DNA of 64,000 nucleotides from Ensifer sp. USDA 6670 (GTDB lineage: Bacteria; Pseudomonadota; Alphaproteobacteria; Rhizobiales; Rhizobiaceae). Both the position numbers and the translations under genes were made by a program. This document shows, piece by piece, positions 8,400 to 17,250 of this stretch. How positions within the stretch are numbered: position 1 is the stretch's first letter; each line of letters opens with the position of its first letter. The notes beneath the pieces were generated by a model. It was not told where the DNA came from, did not search any database, and was given only the letters and a program-made list of their open reading frames with translations. The stretch lies in NCBI GenBank assembly GCA_000421085.1, contig ATWE01000008.1:186001-250000 (forward strand), read 5' to 3'.

Positions 8400-9500
8400 A
8401 TGATGGAATCGCTCGAGGACAAGGTCGCGATCATCACCGGCGCAAGATCCGGCAACGGTGTCGCCGTGGCGCGACCCAACAGGAAAAGGATGGTCGGCCT
8501 GGCGCTCTGCCTGGGGGCTGTCGTCGTCGTGGTTGCCGGGTGGGCCTGGGCGCTCAAGAGCGGAGCGGCGTCGACCGATAATGCCTATGTCCGCGGCGAT
8601 GTCACCTCGCTTGCCCCAAAGGTCGCGGGCTATGTCACGGCGGTCGAGGTCGAGGACAACCAAGCGGTCCGGGCGGGCGACGTGCTCTTCCGGATCGACG
8701 ACCGGGACTACCGCGCAAAGCTTGCGCAAGCGGTGGCCAATGTCGAAGCGGCCCAGGCGCGGCTGACCAATGTCGATGCGGAGATGGCGCTTCAGCACGC
8801 CCTGATCCGCCAGGCCGAAGCGCAGCGACGTTCGGCCATGGCCGAGATGGACCTGGCGACCAAGGCCTATGACCGCCGCCGCGAGCTTATCCGCAGGGAG
8901 ACCATCAGCCAGGCCCATGTCGACGAAAGCGACGCGGCGAAATTGAGGGCCGAGGCGAACGTGTTGGCGGCTTCCGCAACGGTGGAGGCTCAGCAGCAGC
9001 GCATCGCCGTGCTTGCCGCGCAGCGCGAAGCCGCCGTCGCTGCGGTGGCGCAGGCGGAGGCCGCGCGCGACCTCGCCGGGATAGATCTCGAGAGCACCGT
9101 GGTGCGCGCGCCCATCGGCGGCGTCATCGGCAACCGGCAGGTCCGCGTCGGCCGGCTCGTTGCGCCGGGTGCTTCGCTGCTCGATATCGTTCCGCTCGAC
9201 AATGTATGGATCGTCGCGAATTTCAAGGAAACCCAGCTCGAACATATCCGGCCCGGCCAGCGCGCCAGCATCACCATCGATGGTTACCCGAGCGGAGCGC
9301 TTGCAGGCGTGGTCGACAGTTTTGCGCCAGGCAGCGGCTCTGCCTTCAGCCTGCTGCCCGCAGACAACGCCACGGGCAACTTCGTCCGCGTCGTCCAGCG
9401 CGTTCCGGTGAAGATCCGGTTTACCGGCAATCCGCTGTCGGGCCGCCTCGTGCCCGGCCTGTCGGCGCGCGTCGAGATCGATCTGGAGAGCGGTTCATGA
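8400..9500 (+). CDS. HlyD/EmrA-type membrane fusion protein with SDR-like N-terminus
   Basis: A 366-residue periplasmic adaptor for the DHA2 exporter that follows. A membrane anchor lies at about residues 31-51 (MVGLALCLGAVVVVVAGWAW), then DNAYVRGDVTSLAPKVAGYV (lipoyl-like motif), a coiled-coil hairpin, and the second lipoyl half VRAPIGGVIGNRQVRVG. The first 20 residues are odd: LEDKVAIITGARSGNG is the start of a classical short-chain dehydrogenase with its TGxxxGxG loop, and has no place in an EmrA protein. AGGAATTGAG before ATG 8400 supports initiation there. ATG 8490 (M31), preceded by AGGAAAAGG, is an alternative start that would drop the fragment. The stop overlaps the next start (ATGA). 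Confidence 0.9.
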   Translation: MMESLEDKVAIITGARSGNGVAVARPNRKRMVGLALCLGAVVVVVAGWAWALKSGAASTDNAYVRGDVTSLAPKVAGYVTAVEVEDNQAVRAGDVLFRIDDRDYRAKLAQAVANVEAAQARLTNVDAEMALQHALIRQAEAQRRSAMAEMDLATKAYDRRRELIRRETISQAHVDESDAAKLRAEANVLAASATVEAQQQRIAVLAAQREAAVAAVAQAEAARDLAGIDLESTVVRAPIGGVIGNRQVRVGRLVAPGASLLDIVPLDNVWIVANFKETQLEHIRPGQRASITIDGYPSGALAGVVDSFAPGSGSAFSLLPADNATGNFVRVVQRVPVKIRFTGNPLSGRLVPGLSARVEIDLESGS

Positions 9501-11149
9501 CTATCGCCACCGCAACGCCCAGCCGCGGCATATCCATGGCAGGGGGCCTTCTCGTCGCCGGCATAGTGCTTGCGACGCTGACCGAGGCGATCGCCAGCAC
9601 GCTGCTCTCGCTCGGGCGCGGCGATATCATCGGCGACACATATGCGACGCCCGACGAGTTCGCCTGGTTGGATGTCGGCTACACCGCGTTCAAGCTTATC
9701 GGATTCATGGCCGCCTCCTGGCTGATGAGCCGCTTCGATCCGCGCAGCCTGATCGTCGGCTCGACACTGGCCATGGGCCTGGCGTGCGGCATTGCCGCCA
9801 TGACGGCTCGGCTGGACCTTCTCGTCGCCCTTCGAATGATTCAGGGCTTTTCCGGCGGCACTCTGCTCGTCGGCGGCCAAGCGATCATCTTTCTCGCTTT
9901 TCCGCGGTCCCGCCAGCCGATCCTCCAGGCCCTCTTCGCGATGGGGTCCGTCGTCGCTCCCGCGACGATCGCTCCGGCCCTCCAGGGCTGGTTGCTCGAT
10001 ACACAATCCTGGGCATGGATATTCTTCAGCATCATTCCGCTGGCGCTGACGGCTGCCGGGCTTCTGCTGATCGCGGAAGTCCCGATGCCCGCACGAGGCG
10101 CGCGGCGGCCGTTTGACTGGATCGGCCTTTCCCTGATTTCCATTGCGCTTTTCTGCTTCACCTACGTCTTCAGCCAGGGCAGCCGGTGGGACTGGTTCGA
10201 AGAGCCTCGAATCCTGTGGCTGGCCGTGATCGGTATAGCGACACTGCTGGCCTTTCTCGGCCAGCAGGTGCTCGCTAAAGGGCAGGGCCTGTTCGACTTC
10301 ACCCTCTTCGAAACGGAGGATTTCTGCTTCGCTTTCGTCGTCAGTTTCGTCGCTGGTGCCGCATTGTTCGGGAGCGCGTTCCTGATCCCGGCCTTTGCCG
10401 TGTCCGTCCTTGCCTTCACGCCCACAGACGCCGGGCAGCTCCTGCTGCCGAGCGGGGCACTCTTCATCGGCGCGCTCCTCATCGCCGCCTTTCTCATACA
10501 GCTCCGCCGTGTCCCTCCGGTCGCCACGGTGCCCTTCGGCATCCTGATGATCATGGCGGCGATGTGGATGCTGTCCGGGTCGACAAGCGAAAGCGGCGCG
10601 GGCGACATGATGGCAGCGATGCTTTTGCGCGGCGCCGGCCTTGGCTTCCTGTTCCTGTCGATCACCCTGATTGCCTTCAGCAACCTCAACAGCCGAAATC
10701 TCGCCTCAGGCATCGGCCTCTTCAACACGGGCCGCCAGCTCGGCGGTCTGATAGGGGTCGGCGCACTCCAGACCCTGATTGAGCACAACGTCTCCCACAA
10801 TTTCGCGGTCCTCGGCGCCAACGTCACCGCAGGAGCCCCCGTGATCGCCGAGCGGCTATCCACCACCGCTGCCATGTTGACGGCAAAAGGGATGGACGCG
10901 GCTGCCGCGAGCCGCGGGGCGGCGAACCTTCTCGGCCGGGCCGTGGCAGGTCAGTCGACCGTGATTGCCTTCGACACCGCATTCAACGCGATCGCCCTGC
11001 TCTTCGTCATCGCCGCCCCCGTGCTGGTCGGCATCAAGATCGGCCTATCCCGATTTGCAAAAGCGCGTGCTGAAAAAGGCCGCGCCGGTGTGGCGGCCGA
11101 GCCGTCGGGTCACCACGCCTTTCCGGTCAAGCGCGTCCCAGCATCATAA
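9497..11149 (+). CDS. MFS transporter, DHA2 family (EmrB-like)
   Basis: A 550-residue inner-membrane exporter with about 14 predicted helices. It begins MTIATATPSRGISMAGG, four bases overlapping the adaptor gene (ATGA), a sign of translational coupling. The motif EFAWLDVGYTAFKLIGFMAASWLMSRF matches helices 2 and 3 of DHA2 proteins, and SGIGLFNTGRQLGGLIGVGAL is the antiporter motif C-like region. With the HlyD protein it should form an EmrAB-type proton-driven efflux pump for hydrophobic compounds. The cargo is unknown; the neighbouring SDR and cupin hint at a metabolite or xenobiotic. Confidence 0.9.
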   Translation: MTIATATPSRGISMAGGLLVAGIVLATLTEAIASTLLSLGRGDIIGDTYATPDEFAWLDVGYTAFKLIGFMAASWLMSRFDPRSLIVGSTLAMGLACGIAAMTARLDLLVALRMIQGFSGGTLLVGGQAIIFLAFPRSRQPILQALFAMGSVVAPATIAPALQGWLLDTQSWAWIFFSIIPLALTAAGLLLIAEVPMPARGARRPFDWIGLSLISIALFCFTYVFSQGSRWDWFEEPRILWLAVIGIATLLAFLGQQVLAKGQGLFDFTLFETEDFCFAFVVSFVAGAALFGSAFLIPAFAVSVLAFTPTDAGQLLLPSGALFIGALLIAAFLIQLRRVPPVATVPFGILMIMAAMWMLSGSTSESGAGDMMAAMLLRGAGLGFLFLSITLIAFSNLNSRNLASGIGLFNTGRQLGGLIGVGALQTLIEHNVSHNFAVLGANVTAGAPVIAERLSTTAAMLTAKGMDAAAASRGAANLLGRAVAGQSTVIAFDTAFNAIALLFVIAAPVLVGIKIGLSRFAKARAEKGRAGVAAEPSGHHAFPVKRVPAS

Positions 11150-11300
11150 ACGTCTCGCTTTTCGCGACACCGTCAGCTACCCGTACCGCCAAGGTCAGTT
11201 CGTTCAGTTCCGACGCAATCATGTCCCGCGCACCGTTGGGGAAGGCCGAACGCGTGGGTTCTTTAGAAAGCATCTGTCGAACTGAAGACGGAGAATTGCG

Positions 11301-12995
11301 ATGAAGAATGCACAAGAAGAGACTGTCTCTCACGCCGGAACCCGGATCGACGGCGAGCGCGTCCGGCAATTCGCTCTGCGCATGACGTCCTGGCCGAGTG
11401 AAACCGGCACGCCGGGCGAAGCATCCTTCGCGGATCGCCTCCATGGTCTTCTCGGCGAACTCCGCTATTTTCGGGAGCATCCCGAAGATCTGCGCCTCGT
11501 TGCAAGTCACGGTGAGCCGCTGACCCGCAATGTCGTTGCGCTGGTTCGGGGCAGGGGTAAGCGAACGCTGGTCTTGGCCGGCCACTTCGATACGGTGTCG
11601 ACCGACAATTATCATGAGCTCAAGGCTCTCGCATGCGACAGCCTGGCGCTCAAGGATGCACTCATCGAAAGCCTGTCGGCGCGCACCGACCGATCCGAAC
11701 AGGAAGAGCGGGCCTTGCAGGATCTGACGAGTGGCGACTTCCTCCCCGGCCGAGGTCTGCTCGACATGAAGAGCGGACTCGCCGTGGCCATCGCCTGTCT
11801 CGAACAATTCGCTGCCGACACGGACCGACAGGGCAATCTCATGCTGGTCGCCACCCCCGATGAGGAACGCGAAAGCCGGGGAATGCGGTCGCTCCGGGAT
11901 GCGTTGCCGGGCCTGGTCAGCGATTTCGATATCGAAATCGCCGGGGGCATCAACCTCGACGTGACCTCGGATCAGGGCGACGGCAGCGAAGGACGCGCCG
12001 TTTACGCCGGCACGATCGGCAAGCTTCTACCCTTTGCCCTGGTGATCGGCTGCAGCTCTCATGCGAGCTATCCGTTCGAAGGGGTGAGCGCACAGGCGAT
12101 GGCGGCTGGGATCCTGGCACGCCTGGAAGGGAATGCCTTCCTGGCGGATAGAGACGACAACGACATCTCGCCGCCGCCGATCTGCCTCGAAGCGAAGGAT
12201 CTGCGCGACGGTTACGAGGTGACGACGCCAGAGCGTTTCTGGATAGCTTTCAACTGGCTCTATCATGCAATGACGGCGGACGCGCTCTTTGCGCGCTTCC
12301 GAGAGGAAGTGCTGACCGGCGCGAACGAAGCCATCGCGAAGTTTGCAGCACAGTCGGCGGAATACGGCAAGCTCGTCGGCAGAAGTGCGGGCGCCGTACC
12401 AGCCAAGCCGCGCCTCCTGTCGTTCAAGGAATTGCGGGTGGCGGCTGCACGCGTTTTCGGACACGGCTTCGACGCCGTCTATGCCGAGAAGGAAAGGGAA
12501 TTCTCCCGGAGCGACAACCCGCTGGTCGCTACGCGGCAACTGACGGAGTGGCTCGTCGGTATCGCGCGCCTTTCCGGCCCCGCCATCGTCATCGGCTTCT
12601 CCGGCTTGCAGTATCCGCCCAGCCATTTGCGGACGAATGAAGGGAACGACCGTTCCCTTCATCAGGCGATCGAGAAGGCGCGGGCCGGTCTTGGCAACGA
12701 TCCCGCGCGAAGCCTCGTGTGGAAGCCCCATTTCTACGGAATCTCGGACATGAGTTTCCTCGGGCTCGCCGCAAGCGGCAGCCAGGTCGTTTCGGATAAT
12801 ACGCCGATCTCGCGCCTGGTCGATCGGCCACCCGAGAACGCTCTGCGCTTTCCGACTGTCAATCTCGGACCTTGGGGGCGGGAGTTCCACCAGAAGTTCG
12901 AGCGCGTCCATGAACCCTACGCCTTCGGGGTTCTCCCGGATGTCGTCTCCGAAATCGCCAGGACCTTCCTTAGCGACGACAGTCACCGAGACTGA
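11301..12995 (+). CDS. M20 family metallopeptidase, RocB-like
   Basis: A 564-residue protein of the M20/M25/M40 peptidase family, in length and order close to Bacillus RocB (arginine utilisation). VLAGHFDTVSTDNYHEL carries the first zinc His and Asp, GRGLLDMKSGLAVAIACLEQ the bridging Asp, and VATPDEERESRGMRSL the general base and metal Glu. The C-terminal half is longer than in ordinary aminoacylases, as in RocB. Start: ATG 11301 follows GACGGAGAATTGCG. It stands alone between the exporter and a decayed region. A deacylase or dipeptidase role on an amino-acid derivative is likely; the substrate is unknown. Confidence 0.85.
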   Translation: MKNAQEETVSHAGTRIDGERVRQFALRMTSWPSETGTPGEASFADRLHGLLGELRYFREHPEDLRLVASHGEPLTRNVVALVRGRGKRTLVLAGHFDTVSTDNYHELKALACDSLALKDALIESLSARTDRSEQEERALQDLTSGDFLPGRGLLDMKSGLAVAIACLEQFAADTDRQGNLMLVATPDEERESRGMRSLRDALPGLVSDFDIEIAGGINLDVTSDQGDGSEGRAVYAGTIGKLLPFALVIGCSSHASYPFEGVSAQAMAAGILARLEGNAFLADRDDNDISPPPICLEAKDLRDGYEVTTPERFWIAFNWLYHAMTADALFARFREEVLTGANEAIAKFAAQSAEYGKLVGRSAGAVPAKPRLLSFKELRVAAARVFGHGFDAVYAEKEREFSRSDNPLVATRQLTEWLVGIARLSGPAIVIGFSGLQYPPSHLRTNEGNDRSLHQAIEKARAGLGNDPARSLVWKPHFYGISDMSFLGLAASGSQVVSDNTPISRLVDRPPENALRFPTVNLGPWGREFHQKFERVHEPYAFGVLPDVVSEIARTFLSDDSHRD

Positions 12996-13001
12996 GGCTC
13001 G

Positions 13002-13428
13002 CAGATCGGCAAAGAAGTCGCCTACCGGGTGGGCGGCCGCTGGAACAGTAAGGGGGTTCGTGCGGTCTACTGCTCACTCGACCCTGGGACGGCGATCCTC
13101 GAGGTTGCGGTTCACAAGGGTTTTCGAGCGGGACACGGTGGCGCATACAATGACGGCCGCAGCCATCGCCGACGCCGGCGATGTCTATGTCGACGATCCG
13201 AAAAGCGTGCCCAATCCCAACTGAGCACGTCCGGGCATTCCCGGCGCGGGACAGCAAGCCTATGGGGATGATCTGCTTCGACGCCATCGATTCGTGGCGA
13301 TCCCGAGCGCGGTCTCGCCGCATAGCTGGAACCTGGTCTTTCTCGCGGGCGTCGCGCCGGCCGCCTATGCCCCCCAATTCCAGGAGCCATTTGCGCTCGA
13401 CACGCGATTGCATCCACCGGGAACGTGA
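13002..13428 (+). pseudogene. RES-domain toxin remnant (frameshifted)
   Basis: Pieces of a RES-domain protein (NAD-degrading toxin family) are read in order in different frames. The frame through 13029 gives VGGRWNSKGVRAVYCSLDPG then TAILEVAVHKGF, the canonical RES start. The frame then shifts to AAAIADAGDVYVDDPKSVPN (about 13158-13223). The C-terminal block IPSAVSPHSWNLVFLAGVAP and FALDTRLHPPGT ends at 13428. A TGA near 13224 and the frame changes break the gene. No antitoxin gene remains upstream. The order and spacing of the blocks make a degraded RES gene the best explanation. Confidence 0.7.
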
Positions 13429-13459
13429 ACGCCCTCATTGGCCGACCTTGTCGTAATGC

Positions 13460-13755
13460 TCAAGACGCTCCTGAAAACTGCTCAGAGGCGTGACGAGGCG
13501 CTGCGTTCTCGCGCCGTTCCAGAATGAAACCGGCGCAGCGGTCGCCCAGCATCATGGCGGGAGCATTGGTGTTTCCGGCATTGCTGTCTGGGACGGCCGA
13601 CATGTCGGCCATGCACAAGCCCTCTATCCCCCGCGCGCGCATGCGCGCATCGAGCACCGCCATCGGGTCGCCGTCGGCACCCATGCGTGCGGTCGAGGGA
13701 TGGTGGCGAGGAGATGGGGGCTGATCACCGGCAGGTGGACCGGATTGGCGCCGGT
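13460..13755 (-). pseudogene. GMC oxidoreductase C-terminal remnant
   Basis: On the minus strand the C-terminal end of a glucose-methanol-choline oxidoreductase is recognisable. The blocks are GANPVHLPVISPHLLAT (about 13752-13702) and, after a frame change, ARMGADGDPMAVLDARMRAR then GIEGLCMADMSAVPDSNAGN and TNAPAMMLGDRCAGFILERR. The same order closes choline dehydrogenase-like FAD enzymes. The FAD-binding N-terminus and about 80 percent of the gene are absent, and the adjoining SDR gene begins shortly to the right. This is a truncated, frameshifted relic. Confidence 0.7.
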
Positions 13756-13867
13756 CAGGAACTGTACCACAGCCCTGTTTTCTCTTATGTTCCGGGTGGG
13801 CAGCGGAGCCAAAGCTCCGCCATGCCCGCCGTGCCAGAGTGGCACGCCCGTCCAAGGAGCCCGAGAC

Positions 13868-14674
13868 ATGATGGATGGCGCCTCAAACGCCGCGCCGCGA
13901 ACAAGCGGTCTTCCCGCGCTTTTCGATTTGAGCGGCCGGGTCGCCCTGATTACCGGATCGAGCGGCGGGCTCGGCCTCACCATGGCGCGCGCTCTTTGCG
14001 AGGCGGGGGCGTCAGTCATCCTCAACGGTCGCGACGAGGCGCGACTTGCCGGTGCACGCGCGGAACTCGAAGAGCACGGCTTCACCGTGGGAACCTCGGC
14101 CTTCGACGTCACCAAGTCGGCCGAGATCGGCCAAGCGGTGGCCGACATTCTGGGCGAGCGAGGCCGTATCGACATTCTGGTCAACAATGCCGGAATACAG
14201 CACCGCACGCCGCTTCACGAATTCCCGGAAGACGCCTTCAGGCGCGTCATCGAAACCAATTTGACGAGTGCTTTCCTCGTCGGACAGGCGGTCGTTCACG
14301 GAATGATCGAACGCCGTGAGGGGACGATAATCAATATCTGTTCGGTGCAGAGCGAGCTCGCACGTCCCTCGATCGCGCCCTACGCCGCGTCTAAAGGCGG
14401 GCTCAAAATGCTGACCAAAGGCATGGCGCTCGACTGGGGCCGATACGGCATCCGCGTCAACGGGCTTGCGCCGGGCTACTTCAAGACGGAACTGAACAGT
14501 GCGCTGGTTTCGGACGAGAAGTTCTCGACATGGCTCGAGCAGAGAACGCCGCTTGGCCGCTGGGGCGATACCCGCGAACTGGCAGGGGCCGCCGTGTTCC
14601 TGGCATCGGCCGCATCGAGCTTCGTCACCGGTCACATACTCTATGTCGACGGTGGCATCACCAGCTGCCTGTGA
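13868..14674 (+). CDS. SDR family oxidoreductase (gluconate 5-dehydrogenase-like)
   Basis: A 268-residue classical short-chain dehydrogenase. The coenzyme loop is TGSSGGLGL (about residues 36-44), the structural motif is NNAG, the catalytic Ser lies in INICSVQSELARPSIA, and the Tyr-Lys pair in YAASKGG. The closing region GHILYVDGGITSCL is typical of IdnO/KduD-like enzymes that oxidise a hydroxyl of an aldonate or polyol. ATG 13868 is preceded by AAGGAGCCCGAGAC. It lies just before the operator and ABC genes of the LacI regulon, though separated from them by a 187-bp regulatory gap, so its membership in the regulon is inferred. The substrate is unknown. Confidence 0.88.
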   Translation: MMDGASNAAPRTSGLPALFDLSGRVALITGSSGGLGLTMARALCEAGASVILNGRDEARLAGARAELEEHGFTVGTSAFDVTKSAEIGQAVADILGERGRIDILVNNAGIQHRTPLHEFPEDAFRRVIETNLTSAFLVGQAVVHGMIERREGTIINICSVQSELARPSIAPYAASKGGLKMLTKGMALDWGRYGIRVNGLAPGYFKTELNSALVSDEKFSTWLEQRTPLGRWGDTRELAGAAVFLASAASSFVTGHILYVDGGITSCL

Positions 14675-14730
14675 AACGAACATTTTCCGCAGCGAGCAGC
14701 GTACCTTCCAACTAGGGTGTCAACAGCATT

Positions 14731-14769
14731 TTTGCATACGCCTGCAAAAGTGCTTGCATACGTATGCAA
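14731..14769. promoter_or_regulatory. Tandem LacI-type operators (site 1 of the regulon)
   Basis: TTGCATACGTATGCAA at 14754-14769 is a perfect 16-bp palindrome with the central CG typical of LacI-family operators. A weaker copy, TTTGCATACGCCTGCAAA, covers 14731-14748, its centre 22 bp away (about two helical turns). The pair lies about 100 bp before the binding-protein gene. Near-identical palindromes precede 22513 and 26091, so the LacI regulator encoded at 21413 is the likely ligand. Confidence 0.8.
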
Positions 14770-14861
14770 TATGCATATGATGCACTGAAGAACGCCGAGG
14801 AAGTCGGGAGCAAACGCGGCGTGCTTTGAACGAGAACGCCGTCAAGAAAGAAGGTGGGAAC

Positions 14862-16109
14862 ATGAGAAAACCGGCATTATTCGCATCAACCGCTGCCATC
14901 ATTCTGGCAGGCCTTGCTTTAGTTCAGCCTGCAAGGGCGGAATGCGGCGTCGAAAAGGGCACGGTGCGCATTCTCTCGAACGACTTCGAGGCCCTGCGTC
15001 TGGTCGTGTCGGAGGCCGAGAAATGCGCCTCGGCGACCGTCAAGGTCAGCAAAAATCAGACGAGCGAGCACAAGAACCTGCAGGTGCCGGCGCTGAAGAT
15101 CAATCCGGCGCAATACACCGTCGCCGTCATCGCCAACAACTCGATCGTTCCGCTGTTGAACGAGGGTCTTCTGCGCCCGCTGGACGACCTCGTCGCCAAA
15201 TACGGTCAGGATCTCCAGCCGACCCAGCTCATCAAGCTCGACGGCAAGATCATGGCGGTCGCCTTCATGGGCAACTCCCAGCACCTCTTCTTCCGCAAGG
15301 ACATTCTGGAGAAGGCCGGGCTTCAACAGCCGAAGTCCTACGAGGATATTCTCGCGGCAGCCAAGGCGATCAAGGATAAGGGCCTGATGGACTATCCGCT
15401 TGCCGCCTCCAACAAGGCCGGCTGGGACCTCGCCGCCGAATTCGTCAACATGTATCTCGGTTACGGTGGAGAGCTCTTCGAAGCGGGTTCGGCAGCCCCG
15501 ACCATCAACAACGAAAAGGGTCTCGCCACGCTGAAGACCATGAAGGCGATGACCGAGTACATGAACCCCGACTACATGACCTACAACGCCGACGAGATCG
15601 TCAAGAGCTATGCGGCCGGAAAGACGGCGATCATCAATGGTTGGGGGTCACTTGCCGGCGGCGTGATCGACCCGGTAAAGACCCCGGCGGAGATTGCAGG
15701 CAACACGGTTCTCGCTGCCGCGCCGACCGTTGGAAGCGGCTCGACCCCGGCGGCAGCCCTCTGGTGGGACGGCTTCTCCATCGCCAAAAACATTTCCGAC
15801 GAGGACGCAGAAGCATCCTTCCGCGCCATGGTCTACGGCGTCCGGCCGGAGGTCGGTCAGAAGCATCCCGCTCTCGCGACCTGGTTGACCAAGGGATACG
15901 AGCCCGGCCCCAATGCGGTCGGCGTGCTTGCAACGGCGAATGGCGGCGCGAAGCCCTATCCGATGCTGCCCTATATGGGCCTGCTGCATTCGGCTCTCGG
16001 TTCCGAACTGGCGGAGTTCATGCAGGGCCGCGAAAGCGCCGAGGAGGCGCTGAAGGATGTAGAAGCATCCTATAGCGCGGCCGCCAGAGAGGGCGGGTTC
16101 CTCAAATAG
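14862..16109 (+). CDS. Sugar-type ABC transporter substrate-binding protein
   Basis: A 415-residue periplasmic binding protein of the SBP_bac_1 family. The signal peptide ends at ARA-E (about residue 26). ATG 14862 has GAAGGTGGGAAC upstream and begins the signal peptide directly, so it is preferred to the TTG at 14826. Typical lobe motifs include LFFRKDILEKAGLQQPKSYEDIL and the C-terminal SALGSELAEFMQGRESAEEAL. It is the first gene of the ABC operon below the twin operators. The ligand is probably a carbohydrate-like molecule, but this family also binds polyols and acid derivatives. Confidence 0.9.
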   Translation: MRKPALFASTAAIILAGLALVQPARAECGVEKGTVRILSNDFEALRLVVSEAEKCASATVKVSKNQTSEHKNLQVPALKINPAQYTVAVIANNSIVPLLNEGLLRPLDDLVAKYGQDLQPTQLIKLDGKIMAVAFMGNSQHLFFRKDILEKAGLQQPKSYEDILAAAKAIKDKGLMDYPLAASNKAGWDLAAEFVNMYLGYGGELFEAGSAAPTINNEKGLATLKTMKAMTEYMNPDYMTYNADEIVKSYAAGKTAIINGWGSLAGGVIDPVKTPAEIAGNTVLAAAPTVGSGSTPAAALWWDGFSIAKNISDEDAEASFRAMVYGVRPEVGQKHPALATWLTKGYEPGPNAVGVLATANGGAKPYPMLPYMGLLHSALGSELAEFMQGRESAEEALKDVEASYSAAAREGGFLK

Positions 16110-16116
16110 CGCGCAT

Positions 16117-16174
16117 GGAGCGCAGCTTCGGGCTGCGCTCCGCGATCTGTCGGAATGTCCCGCCTCGTGCGGGA
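16117..16174 (+). promoter_or_regulatory. Two stem-loops after the binding-protein gene
   Basis: GGAGCGCAGC (16117-16126) pairs perfectly with GCTGCGCTCC (16132-16141) around a 5-nt loop. GTCCCGC (16157-16163) pairs with GCGGGAC (16168-16174). They sit between the binding-protein and permease genes. In ABC operons such hairpins often protect or terminate part of the message so that binding protein is made in excess; that role is inferred here. Confidence 0.55.
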
Positions 16175-16211
16175 CGAGATGCAACATGCAAAATGAGCAA
16201 GGAGAGGGCGC

Positions 16212-17240
16212 ATGCCTCACAAGGCTTTCTTTGCCTTCATCATGCCGTCGCTGCTGGCGATGCTGCTCTTCATCGCCTTGCCGATCGTCTCGGTCGCGGT
16301 GCAGTCGCTCTACGTCCAGCACGAGCGGGTCGTGACCGAAGTCGAGACCTGCGCTCCCTTCGCCGGCTGCACCACGGAAACGCGCGTCGACGCGGAGGCG
16401 ACCGAAAAGCTGCGCCATGCCGAGCCGCTCGGCCGCTTCAACGGCTTCGGCACCTATCTCGACCGCAATCACCTCGCCACTGCCGAAATCGGTGCGATCC
16501 TGGCAGACAATGCGGGCTTCGCCGATATCGCTTCGCGCATCTACAACCTGCCTTTTTACAGGGCACTCGCCTTTACCCTGACCTACACCTTCGTGGTCAC
16601 GCCGCTGGCCATGCTGCTCGGCTTCTGCATCGCGCTTGGGGTGAACGCCATTCCGCCGTTCTACAAGGGCCCGGTCATCTTCTTCTCGCTGCTGCCCATG
16701 ATCGTGACACCGCTCGTCGGCGCGCTGATCCTTTACTGGATGTCGTCGCCGCAGGGCATCCTCGGCGCGACGCTGCAGTCGTTGCTGAACGATCCGACAC
16801 TGTCCCTGAAATCCTCGGCGGTCCTGACCTGGGTCACCCTTCTCGTCTACGGCATCTGGCACAATGCGCCGTTCTCCTTCGTCGTCTTTTATGCCGGCCT
16901 GCAAACCGTGCCGCACGATACGCTCGAATCCGCGATGATCGACGGCGCCAACCGATGGGAGCGCATCCGCTTCGTCGTCATTCCACATCTCATGCCGCTC
17001 GCCACTTTCGTTGCGCTGGTGCAGCTGATGGACAATTTCCGCGTCTTCGAACCGATCGTCGGCTTCAGCGCCGAGGCAAATGCGACCTCGCTCTCCTGGT
17101 CGATCTTCAACGACCTGCGGGGCCAGGTCGATCAGCTCTTCGGTTCGGCCGCGGCCACCTCGATGCTGACCATCGTCGGCGTCGTGATCCTGCTATCGCC
17201 GGTGCTCGTGCGCACCTGGCGTGAATTCAACCGTCGATGA
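16212..17240 (+). CDS. Sugar-type ABC transporter permease (MalF-like)
   Basis: A 342-residue inner-membrane permease of the binding-protein-dependent family. After the first helix (about residues 7-33) there is an unusually long external segment to about residue 115, with two Cys (ETCAPFAGCTT), before the core helices. The cytoplasmic EAA loop reads ESAMIDGANRWERIRFVVIP, the site of contact with the ATPase. It pairs with the next permease, whose start lies immediately at its end. The long loop resembles the periplasmic insertion of MalF and may contact the binding protein (inference). Confidence 0.9.
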   Translation: MPHKAFFAFIMPSLLAMLLFIALPIVSVAVQSLYVQHERVVTEVETCAPFAGCTTETRVDAEATEKLRHAEPLGRFNGFGTYLDRNHLATAEIGAILADNAGFADIASRIYNLPFYRALAFTLTYTFVVTPLAMLLGFCIALGVNAIPPFYKGPVIFFSLLPMIVTPLVGALILYWMSSPQGILGATLQSLLNDPTLSLKSSAVLTWVTLLVYGIWHNAPFSFVVFYAGLQTVPHDTLESAMIDGANRWERIRFVVIPHLMPLATFVALVQLMDNFRVFEPIVGFSAEANATSLSWSIFNDLRGQVDQLFGSAAATSMLTIVGVVILLSPVLVRTWREFNRR

Positions 17241-17250
17241 GGGCGCAGCG

